From Syntrophomonadaceae bacterium (GTDB taxonomy: Bacteria; Bacillota; Syntrophomonadia; Syntrophomonadales; Syntrophomonadaceae): a stretch of 9,077 bases of DNA. The notes under the pieces were generated by a model, which was not told where the DNA came from, did not search any database, and was given only the letters and a program-made list of their open reading frames with translations. The position numbers and the translations under genes are program-made. This document shows positions 1 to 6,300 of this stretch, piece after piece. The stretch is from positions 1-9,077 of the forward strand of contig JAQVWB010000072.1 of the NCBI GenBank assembly GCA_028698695.1, read 5' to 3'. Every line of letters starts with the position of its first letter. Position 1 is the stretch's first letter.

Positions 1-294
1 TGGTCTGGCCTGACCCTGTTGTGGTCTGGCCTGACCCTGCTGTGGTCTGGCCTGACCCTGTTGTGGTCTGGCCTGACCCTGTTGTGGTCTGGCCTGACCC
101 TGTTGTGGTCTGGCCTGACCCTGTTGCGGTCTGTCCTGACCCTGTTGCGGCCTGGGTTGACCCTGCTGCGGTCTGGCCTGACCCTGTTGCGGCCTGGCCT
201 GACCCTGCTGCGGTCTGGGTTGACCCTGCTGCGGTCTGGGTTGACCTTGCTGCGGCCTGGCCTGACCCTGTTGCGGTCTGGCCTGACCCTGTTG
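1..294 (-). repeat. 14 tandem copies of a 21-bp in-frame repeat within infB
   Basis: Fourteen contiguous 21-bp units with no indels fill 1-294, and the array may continue past the window edge. Read on the minus strand each unit encodes Q-Q-G-Q-X-R-P. X is Ala in ten units, Pro in three (148-168, 211-231, 232-252) and Asp in one (127-147). The six units at 1-126 are identical except for one silent base in 22-42. The eight units at 127-294 carry more silent and replacement changes. This gradient points to recent homogenising expansion at the low-coordinate end. The array also opens long plus-strand frames with repeats such as VWPDPV, which I regard as shadows. Confidence 0.97.
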
Positions 295-768
295 TGCTTG
301 ATCCTTATTCAGGGGTTTATCCTGTTGAGTTCCAGGCTGAACTTTCTGTGCCTGACGGGCAGCATCATCAGCTTCAGCCGAACTTTTTTTAACCGGTTTT
401 TCCGATTGTCTTTCCTGCGAAATTGGCTTTCCGGTTTTTTGTTCAGTTGTCCTGGTTGATGGTTTCTGGGCGAAATGTTCAGGAGTTTTTTGTTCCCTGA
501 CAACTGATGTGCTGGTTTGATTGGGTGTGGATTTAGCCTTGGCATCCGTCTTTTGGACCGTTGCTTTAGCAGTCTCAGGTTTCTTTTGACTTTTATCCTG
601 AGTTTCTTTGCCAACAGATAATTGTTTCTTTACCCAGGTAACTTGATTATCCTCAATGGTACTCATATGATTTTTAATATCTAAACCCAAACCTTGAAGA
701 ATCTCCACTAATCCTTTACTGGGTATATTAAGTTCCTTTGCTAATTCATGGACTCTTATTTTGGCCAT
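1..768 (-). CDS. infB: Translation initiation factor IF-2, N-terminal part (runs off the window)
   Basis: IF-2 is the GTPase that brings initiator fMet-tRNA to the 30S subunit and promotes 70S joining. Only codons 1-256 are in the window, and the reading frame is open to the edge. Residues 1-50 form the conserved IF2_N module, starting MAKIRVHELAKELNIPSKGL and ending around VTWVKKQL. Residues ~51-158 are a low-complexity linker rich in K, Q, T and S. Residues 159-256 are 14 copies of Q-Q-G-Q-(A/P/D)-R-P. The G domain and C-terminal domains lie outside. The ATG at 766-768 is preceded by GGGGGTGG (773-780) with 7 nt spacing, counted as for AGGAGG. The start overlaps the 3' end of ylxQ by 13 bp, which suggests translational coupling. 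The IF-2 linker is known to vary between species; the regular heptad array is the unusual part. Identity is secure from the N-terminal module plus gene order. Confidence 0.95.
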   Translation of the reverse strand, partial: MAKIRVHELAKELNIPSKGLVEILQGLGLDIKNHMSTIEDNQVTWVKKQLSVGKETQDKSQKKPETAKATVQKTDAKAKSTPNQTSTSVVREQKTPEHFAQKPSTRTTEQKTGKPISQERQSEKPVKKSSAEADDAARQAQKVQPGTQQDKPLNKDQAQQGQARPQQGQARPQQGQPRPQQGQPRPQQGQARPQQGQARPQQGQPRPQQGQDRPQQGQARPQQGQARPQQGQARPQQGQARPQQGQARPQQGQARP

Positions 769-1100
769 TGAACCACCCCCGTGCTTTCTATTCTTATTCC
801 GACCGATTCTGACTGGTTTAAAATTGCTCCGGCAAAGCCTTTGTCATTTATGGTAACTGCAACCCGATAAGCCTTACCTACTGCTGTTCCAAGCTCAAAT
901 TTATCCCCCACTGTTATGCATGGAATCCCAAGCTTTTCACAATTTGATTGCAAAGACTCTTTGGTAGCAGATGATATATCGTTACTCATTATTAATAAAC
1001 AGGCCCTTTTGCGGACAATACTATTTTTAGCCGCTACTGCTCCGGCAGAAACTTTACCTGCTTTTTGTGCCATTCCTATCATAGCAAAAATTTTTTTCAA
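756..1100 (-). CDS. ylxQ: L7Ae/L30e-family RNA-binding protein YlxQ
   Basis: A 114-residue member of the ribosomal L7Ae family, found between ylxR and infB in many Firmicutes. These proteins bind kink-turn RNA; the cellular role of YlxQ is not firmly settled. The family core is visible: IFAMIGMAQKAGKVSAGA at the N-terminus, the central strand-helix LLIMSNDISSATK, then GIPCITVGDKFELGTAVGK and the VAVTINDKGFA segment. The protein is about 14 residues longer than B. subtilis YlxQ, the extra part being a tail ending in VVQWPK. The start is a TTG at 1098-1100, with AGGAGA at 1111-1116 and 10 nt spacing. The in-frame ATG at 1080-1082 is the alternative, but it would cut the conserved N-terminal strand and lies too far from that site. 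The stop overlaps the infB start by 13 bp; ylxR ends 18 bp upstream. Confidence 0.9.
   Translation of the reverse strand: MKKIFAMIGMAQKAGKVSAGAVAAKNSIVRKRACLLIMSNDISSATKESLQSNCEKLGIPCITVGDKFELGTAVGKAYRVAVTINDKGFAGAILNQSESVGIRIESTGVVQWPK
773..780 (-). promoter_or_regulatory. infB ribosome binding site inside ylxQ
   Basis: GGGGGTGG on the minus strand, 7 nt (counted as for AGGAGG) before the infB ATG. It lies in the last ylxQ codons (Thr-Gly-Val-Val), so ribosomes ending ylxQ cover it. It closely resembles the GGGGGTGA before rimP, which supports both start choices. Confidence 0.7.
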
Positions 1101-1118
1101 ATAGTATCTCTCTCCTAT

Positions 1119-1394
1119 CTATGAAACCAGTTCGGATATTTTCTGTTTGATGACCGCTAATACTTCCGGAGCTATTTCATGCTCCAAAGCTTTTTGCAGA
1201 CGTTTACCCCGGGTGGCCTCAGCCAGGCATTCAGTGCTGGGACAAATATAGGCACCCCGACCTGCTTTTTTACCGGTAAGGTCCATTTCAATCTCACCGT
1301 CCGGGGTTCTTACAATTCTAATCAGCTCTTTTTTATTTTTCATTTCGCGACATCCCACACACATACGCTGGGGTATCTTCCTGGGTTTAACCAT
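1119..1394 (-). CDS. ylxR: YlxR/RnpM family RNA-binding protein (DUF448)
   Basis: A 91-residue YlxR (DUF448) protein, now often named RnpM because the Firmicutes homologue has been reported to bind and modulate RNase P. The family signature is complete: RMCVGCREMKNKKELIRIV at residues 10-28, DLTGKKAGRGAYIC at 38-51, and C56 with the following TRGKRLQKAL. The Cys pair C12/C15 is present. The protein is small and basic, as expected for an RNA binder in the cytoplasm. The ATG at 1392-1394 lies 6 nt after AGGAGG, and the gene overlaps the nusA 3' end by 8 bp (1387-1394). It sits in its usual place between nusA and ylxQ. Family assignment is firm; the RNase P role here is inferred from homologues. 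Confidence 0.95.
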   Translation of the reverse strand: MVKPRKIPQRMCVGCREMKNKKELIRIVRTPDGEIEMDLTGKKAGRGAYICPSTECLAEATRGKRLQKALEHEIAPEVLAVIKQKISELVS

Positions 1395-2457
1395 CTATTT
1401 CCTCCTCGGATTCATAATTGTCATCAATAACCTGGCTTTCACTCTTGATGTCAACTTTCCAACCAGTCAGTTTGGCTGCCAGACGTGCATTCTGGCCTTC
1501 TTTACCTATTGCCAGTGATAGTTGATAATCAGGTACTACTACCCGGGCTACTCTTTCCTCTTCAAATATATCTACATATATAACCTTTGAGGGGCTCAAG
1601 GAATTAGCAATATATTTATCCGGTTCCTGATCATATTTAATAATATCAATTTTTTCGCCACCCAGCTCGGTTACTATGTTTTGGACTCTCAAGCCGCGCG
1701 GTCCCACACATGCCCCTACCGGATCAATTTTTTCATCCTGTGAATATACCGAGATTTTAGACCTGGCTCCAGCTTCCCTGGCTATTGATTTGATTTCTAC
1801 CATGCCATCATATATTTCCGGTACTTCTAATTCAAATAATCTTTTTATAAATAATGGATGTGATCTGGAAACAAATATATTGGGACCTTTTGAGGTATTT
1901 TTTACTTCATAGATATAGGCTTTAATTCGTTGACCAACTGTATATTTTTCAGTATTCATCTGATCAGCCGGCAGCATTATGGCTTCTATTCGCCCCAGGC
2001 TCACAAATATGGTTTTATTTTCGATTCTCTGGATGGTTCCGGTAATTATCTCACCTTCCCGTTCCAAAAACTCCTCGTATATTAAACTTCGTTCTGCTTC
2101 TCTAAGCTTTTGAATTACAACCTGTTTGGCTGTTTGGGCAGCAATGCGGCCAAATTCTGCCGGAGTAGCTTCTACATATACCATATCCCCTAATTTTGAG
2201 TCAGGATATAGCTCTATTGATTCCTGCAGGGATATTTCCATTCTGGAGTCCTCTACCTCCTGTGTTATCTGCTTTTGTGAAAACACCCTTACTTCTCCGG
2301 TAACATCGTTAAACTCCACCATGGCATTTTGCCCTACCCCAAAGTTCTTCTTGTAAGCGGTATTAAGAGCTGATTTAATTGCTTCTATTAATGCTTCTTT
2401 AGGGATTCCCCGTTCTTTTTCAATATCTATCAATGCCTGCATTAAATCATTAGACAC
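1387..2457 (-). CDS. nusA: Transcription termination/antitermination factor NusA
   Basis: NusA binds RNA polymerase, promotes pausing and intrinsic termination, and takes part in antitermination. The 356-residue protein shows an N-terminal polymerase-binding domain (~1-125, from MSNDLMQALIDIEKERGI), an S1 domain (~135-199, GTIQRIENKTIFVSLGRIEA), KH1 (~205-280) with GPRG at 252-255, and KH2 (~282-345) with GKEG at 318-321 followed by QNARLAAKLTGWKVDI. It ends after KH2 with a short acidic tail. The C-terminal acidic repeats of E. coli NusA are absent, as is usual in Gram-positives. The start is a GTG at 2455-2457 with AGGAGG at 2465-2470, spacing 7 nt, only 14 bp after the rimP stop. The 3' end overlaps ylxR by 8 bp. 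In B. subtilis, NusA is reported to autoregulate through a terminator in the leader of this operon; the hairpin at 2984-3003 is the candidate equivalent. Confidence 0.97.
   Translation of the reverse strand: MSNDLMQALIDIEKERGIPKEALIEAIKSALNTAYKKNFGVGQNAMVEFNDVTGEVRVFSQKQITQEVEDSRMEISLQESIELYPDSKLGDMVYVEATPAEFGRIAAQTAKQVVIQKLREAERSLIYEEFLEREGEIITGTIQRIENKTIFVSLGRIEAIMLPADQMNTEKYTVGQRIKAYIYEVKNTSKGPNIFVSRSHPLFIKRLFELEVPEIYDGMVEIKSIAREAGARSKISVYSQDEKIDPVGACVGPRGLRVQNIVTELGGEKIDIIKYDQEPDKYIANSLSPSKVIYVDIFEEERVARVVVPDYQLSLAIGKEGQNARLAAKLTGWKVDIKSESQVIDDNYESEEEIDG
1401..1406 (-). promoter_or_regulatory. ylxR ribosome binding site embedded in the NusA acidic tail
   Basis: Perfect AGGAGG on the minus strand, 6 nt before the ylxR ATG. 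The same bases encode part of the run of glutamates in the NusA C-terminus (SEEEIDG). Coding constraint and Shine-Dalgarno function coincide, fitting tight coupling of nusA and ylxR. Confidence 0.8.
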
Positions 2458-2471
2458 TGTTCTTCCTCCTT

Positions 2472-2924
2472 TTATTGTTCCGGATCCAGTCTCACTACTG
2501 TAATTACTGATCGGGGCACCTGCACTGGTCCGTCTTTGGTTTCAATAATAATATTTTCTGCATCAGCAACACTCAATTTTCCTTCAAGTTTTCTGGGTCC
2601 TTCAAAACTTTTGAGTGTTTTGAGCTTTACATTATAACCACGAAATCTTTCAAAATCTTTGTCAGTCTTGATAATGCGATCCAGTCCTGGAGATGACACT
2701 TCCAAATGATCATAAAATATATCGGCATCATCTATTTTCCCCTTGATTGCCCGGCTTACCCGTGAACAAATATCCATGTCAATTCCTGATTCTTTATCAA
2801 TGAGCAATCTCAGCATCTGTTCACCGTTTTCTTTACGGTATTCAACATCTACTAATTCAACTTCCAGACTGTTTATAGGGTCTTCTATGAGAGTAATAAT
2901 TTTTTCTATTATGGATTCTGTCAA
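2472..2924 (-). CDS. rimP: Ribosome maturation factor RimP
   Basis: RimP (YlxS/P15a family) assists assembly of the 30S subunit. The frame shows the family features: VELVDVEYRKENG near the N-terminus, LRLLIDKESGIDMDICSRVSRAI in the first domain, YDHLEVSSPGLDR at the domain junction, and a small SH3-like C-terminal domain with GYNVKLKTLKSFEGPRKLEGKL. I start it at the TTG at 2922-2924 (150 residues). A GGGGGTGA site at 2929-2936 sits at the ideal distance, and the product then begins TESIIEKIITLIEDP. Extending to the TTG at 2943-2945 adds MNCGGDL, which is just translation of the ribosome binding site and should not be used. It is the first gene of the downstream operon; nusA follows 14 bp later. 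Confidence 0.93.
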   Translation of the reverse strand: MTESIIEKIITLIEDPINSLEVELVDVEYRKENGEQMLRLLIDKESGIDMDICSRVSRAIKGKIDDADIFYDHLEVSSPGLDRIIKTDKDFERFRGYNVKLKTLKSFEGPRKLEGKLSVADAENIIIETKDGPVQVPRSVITVVRLDPEQ

Positions 2925-2928
2925 CAGG

Positions 2929-2936
2929 TCACCCCC
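2929..2936 (-). promoter_or_regulatory. rimP ribosome binding site that decides the start
   Basis: GGGGGTGA on the minus strand matches the anti-Shine-Dalgarno complement GGAGGTGA with one mismatch. Aligned that way it is 7 nt from the TTG at 2922-2924. This favours a 150-residue RimP over the 157-residue version starting at 2945. Confidence 0.7.
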
Positions 2937-2972
2937 ACAATTCAATCAAGAATTCAACTGATATATTCAAAT

Positions 2973-3003
2973 TACAATAGAAAAAGTGGGCGAGCACCCA
3001 CTT
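2973..3003 (-). terminator. Intrinsic terminator or attenuator in the rimP operon leader
   Basis: Minus-strand AAGTGGG (3003-2997) pairs perfectly with CCCACTT (2990-2984) around a 6-nt loop TGCTCG, whose ends can add a T-G wobble. A T-rich run TTTTTCTATTGT follows, its first two T's belonging to the stem. This is a standard Rho-independent terminator, yet it sits about 60 nt upstream of the rimP start and downstream of the candidate promoters. It can stop read-through from polC and attenuate transcription into rimP-nusA-infB. By analogy with B. subtilis it may be the NusA-responsive control point; that role is inference. Confidence 0.75.
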
Positions 3004-3033
3004 GTTTCTCAAATATTAGTAAGCTTACGGTAA

Positions 3034-3063
3034 AGTATAACACACGGTTACAAGTTTATTCAA
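3034..3063 (-). promoter_or_regulatory. Candidate sigma-A promoter P1 for the rimP-nusA-infB operon
   Basis: On the minus strand TTGAAT (3063-3058) is followed after 18 nt by TATACT (3039-3034). The -10 matches the consensus at 5 of 6 positions and the -35 at 4 of 6. Predicted transcription would start near 3027, beside a 10-bp palindrome GTAAGCTTAC (3019-3028). That gives a leader of about 100 nt containing the terminator-like hairpin. Confidence 0.5.
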
Positions 3064-3091
3064 GTCTACGAATATTTAAGGATCGCGTCAA
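3063..3091 (-). promoter_or_regulatory. Candidate upstream sigma-A promoter P2, overlapping P1
   Basis: TTGACG (3091-3086) is separated by 17 nt from TAGACT (3068-3063). The -35 matches at 5 of 6 positions and the -10 at 4 of 6. Its -10 shares one base with the -35 of P1, so the two would be mutually exclusive or alternate starts. Weaker evidence than P1. Confidence 0.3.
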
Positions 3092-3153
3092 GATTCCTGT
3101 GGTTTTAAAAAGTAAACAATATCCTCTTTAATATCCATCTATTCTGAACCCCC

Positions 3154-3216
3154 TCAGGACCGAATGTCTTCACTTGATTGCTTCATATTCAATATCGTTA
3201 TAAAGTAGTTGCTCAT
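3154..3216 (-). pseudogene. 5' remnant of a BlaR1/MecR1-like (M56 peptidase family) gene
   Basis: A 20-codon frame starts MSNYFITILNM and then continues KQSSEDIRS to a TGA. The first 11 residues resemble the start of BlaR1/MecR1-type M56 membrane proteins as I remember them (xFITILNM then SITASY). The remainder does not match and the frame stops. It has an excellent ribosome binding site, AGGAGG at 3224-3229, 7 nt from the ATG, and overlaps the preceding BlaI-like frame by ATGA. That overlap is typical of blaI-blaR1 pairs. I read it as the truncated beginning of blaR1, with the sensor and peptidase parts deleted. The match is short, so a functional 20-residue peptide cannot be excluded. Confidence 0.45.
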
Positions 3217-3341
3217 TTGGTCGCCTCCTCTATCATTATCTTCAATTCCTCAGCCTCCTGCAGGGATAGCCGCTTATCCCGCAGAAATGTGGCCAGGAAA
3301 GCTTGTTCCGGTAATTTTGCGTGCAAACCTACACTGGTCAT
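3213..3341 (-). pseudogene. 3' remnant of a BlaI/MecI-family repressor gene
   Basis: A 42-codon frame (from an ATG at 3339-3341, no ribosome binding site visible) ends with LPEQAFLATFLRDKRLSLQE followed by AEELKIMIEEATK. This resembles the C-terminal dimerisation tail of BlaI/MecI/CopY repressors, with its pattern of leucines, FL-x-D-x-x-LS and EELK. The winged-helix DNA-binding domain that should precede it is absent, and the fragment begins 15 bp after the polC stop. BlaI family repressors control beta-lactamase or cell-wall stress genes and are usually cotranscribed with blaR1, whose start appears to follow at once. I interpret the pair as a deletion scar. No full-length product can be encoded here. 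Confidence 0.55.
3258..3284. repeat. Inverted repeat inside the BlaI-like remnant
   Basis: ctgc (3258-3261), an unpaired a (3262) and gggata (3263-3268) are mirrored by tatccc (3275-3280) and gcag (3281-3284), around a 6-nt loop. The transcript could form a 10-bp stem with one bulge. No T-run follows on either strand, so it is not a standard terminator. It may be chance within coding-derived sequence. Confidence 0.5.
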
Positions 3342-3355
3342 ATTCCATTTTAAGA

Positions 3356-6300
3356 CTAACCAAATAAATTGATTTGTGTACTATCCGGTAGAGATTCAAA
3401 ACAATTATATTGCCTCAGGATTTCCATGGCGGTTTTATTTAAATGAGTGCGTTGCTGGAAGTCTTCAACGGATATAAAGTCGGATTCGTTACGCGCCGTT
3501 ATTATTCCCTGGGCTGCACTGGAACCAACACTGGGCAGAGATGAAAACGGTATTAGCAGACCCTCTTTTTCCAGGAGAAATTTATCAGCCTGTGAGCGGT
3601 AGATATCAACCGGATAAAATTCAAATCCTCTGGCATACATCTCCATAGCCAACTCCAATATTGGAATAAGTTTGCGGTCTTTTGGTGATGCTTCAAAGCC
3701 CTGACGTTCAATTTCCTTGATTCGGTTGCGTACCGCGTCATATCCCTTTAGAATAGTCGCGGCATCAAAGTCTTCGGCACGAATACTAAAGAAACTGGCA
3801 TAAAAAGCCAGGGGGTAATTAACTTTAAAATAGGCAATGCGAAAAGCCATCGTTACATAGGCTACTGCGTGAGCCTTGGGAAACATATATTTAATCTTTT
3901 GACAGGAGTTTATATACCAATCCGGAACACTTTGTTGTTTCATTATTTCTACTTCATCAGGTTTGAGCCCCTTGCCTTTACGAACATTTTCCATTATTTT
4001 AAAGGCGAATTTTTTATCTGCTCCATGGTTTATCATATTAAGCATAATATCATCACGCGTACAAATTACTTCGCCCAGCGTTGCAATTTCTCCAGCAATG
4101 ATATTTTGAGCATTATTGGACCAGACATCAGTTCCATGAGAAAGTCCACTAATACGAACCAGTTCAGAAAAGGTTGTCGGCCTCGTTGCTTCCAACATCT
4201 GGCGTACAAAGCGGGTCCCAAACTCAGGTATCCCATAGGTACCTACTGAAGAAGCAATCTGTTCAGCAGTCACCCCCAGCGGTTCCAGACCTGAGAATAT
4301 CTGCATGGTTTTAGCATCACTTAAACTTATAGTATTAGCCTTGATTCCGGTTAAATCTTCCAACTCTTTGATTACGGTAGGGTCATCGTGTCCCAGTATA
4401 TCAAGTTTTACTAATTGGTCACCAATAGCATGATACTCAAAGTGAGTAGTAATAACCCCGGATTCTTTTTTATCCGCCGGATATTGCAAAGGAGTAAACT
4501 CCATTATGTTTCGGTCATGCGGTAAAACAATTAATCCGCCCGGATGTTGCCCGGTAGTCCTGCGTACCCCGGTAATTCCCTTAACCCGCCGATTTATTTC
4601 CGAATTTTTAGTCCCTTCTGCTCTAGCCTCGGCAAATTTTTTAACAAATCCATAAGCGGTTTTTTCAGCGATGGTTGAAATAGTACCGGCCCGATATACA
4701 TTTTCCCGACCAAACAATTCTTCAACATAAGCATGGGCACGACTTTGATATTCACCGGAGAAATTCAGGTCGATGTCCGGAACTTTGTCGCCTTCAAAAC
4801 CCAAAAAGGTTTCAAAAGGAATATCAAATCCATCTTTTAGCATAGGTATTTCACATTTAGAGCACTGTTGTTCATGTAAATCGGCTCCGCAACCAACTGA
4901 GCCATCTTCAACATAAATACTGTTACCGCAGGCGGGACATCTCCAGTGAGGCGGTAAAGGATTAACCTCGGTTATCCCGGTTAGAAAAGCAACCAGGGAA
5001 GAACCCACCGACCCTCTTGAGCCTACCGGATAACCATCTTCATTTGACTTCTTTACCAATTTATGAGCGATTAAGTATAATACACTGAATCCATGATGAG
5101 TAATGGAGTGCAATTCCCTTTCAACCCTTTGATGTACTATGTCCGGAAGGTTATTCCCATATAGTTTTTTGGCCGTTTCCCAACTCAAAGCAATTATCTC
5201 TTCAGCGGCACCATCAATCCGGGGAGGATAAAAGCCTTCGGGTACCGGTTGCAGACTTTCTACCCGGGCATTAATAATGGCTGGATTTTTTATTACTACT
5301 TCCTCAGCTTCAATGGTTCCCAGATATGAAAACTCACTTAACATTTCCTCAGTGGTTCTAAAGAAAAGGGGTGCCTGGACATCAACATCATCATAGCCTT
5401 GTCCCGCCTGTATAATCTGGCGAAATATTTTATGTTCCGGATCCAAAAAATGTACATCTCCAGTAGCTACAACCAGCTTATTAAGTTTTTTCCCTAATTC
5501 ATAAATTCTTTTGTTCAGCTGTTGTATTGATTCAAGGTTGTCTGCTTTGCCTTCACGAATCAAAAACTCATTGTTGCCAACCGGTTGAAGCTCCAGGTAA
5601 TCATAAAAACCGGCAACTTGTTCCAAAACCTCATTTGATTCTCCTTTAATAAGCTTTGAATATAGTTCCCCCGCCTCACAAGCAGAACCAATTATTATTC
5701 CTTCCCGAAGTTGCTGTAATTCTTTTCGCGTTATTTTAGGATGCCGATAGAAGTTACGCAAATAGGAGTTGCTAATAAGCTGATATAAATTCCTTAGACC
5801 AATTTGATTTTGGGCCAATAGAATTATATGATAAGGCCTTTCCTTGCGGTCAGATTCCACCAAATAAGCCTCTACACCATAAATGACTTTAATTTTGTGC
5901 TTTTTTGCGAAGTCATGAGCAAACGGAAATGCCTGAACACAACCATGATCAGTAATAGCTATGGCTGCATGTCCCCATTCAGCTGCTCTTTTTATGAGGG
6001 CTTCTACTTCGGTTAACCCTTCCATGGAGCTCATTTTTGTGTGTGCATGCAACTCTATACGTTTTTCCTCACTGTTATCCTGACGAAGCGGCTTCGGAAC
6101 TTTAAGACAGGATTCCATAAACAAAACTGGTTCCCGGACATATGAATCAAAGCGGACACTGCCTTTAATCTTTATCCATTCACCGATTTCCAATCCCTGT
6201 TCGTCACTGTCTGCAAATTGCTTAACCACAATGGTATCTATATAGTCAGTGACGTAATAAATAAATACCTGCCGCCCATCTTTTAACACCGCAACACTTT

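Noticed and set aside
19..459. Long plus-strand frames over the repeat array with repeated WSGLTLL or VWPDPV units
   Set aside because: A 21-bp repeat without stops opens several frames at once. The minus-strand frame begins with a canonical IF-2 N-terminus and has a ribosome binding site, so the others are shadows.
309..614. Minus-strand frame of 101 codons, very basic
   Set aside because: It lies in another frame of the infB linker, has no recognisable family, and its composition is explained by the Lys/Gln-rich infB coding sequence.
3019..3028. Perfect 10-bp palindrome GTAAGCTTAC near the predicted P1 start
   Set aside because: Could be an operator, but a single 10-bp palindrome is expected by chance in AT-rich DNA and no partner site is seen.
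3088..3138. Minus-strand frame of 16 codons, MDIKEDIVYFLKPQES, preceded by GAGGGGGT
   Set aside because: Too short, no recognisable similarity, and its end overlaps the candidate P2 promoter. It could be a further fragment of the lost cassette, but I cannot support it as a gene.
3150..3175. Possible terminator after polC (CTGA/TCAG around a G run)
   Set aside because: The stem is only 4 bp and no T-run follows on the minus strand. The first convincing terminator downstream of polC is the hairpin at 2984-3003.
3869..4249. Plus-strand frame of 126 codons opposite polC
   Set aside because: It lies entirely within the highly conserved polC coding sequence, shows no ribosome binding site or family features, and is an antisense shadow.
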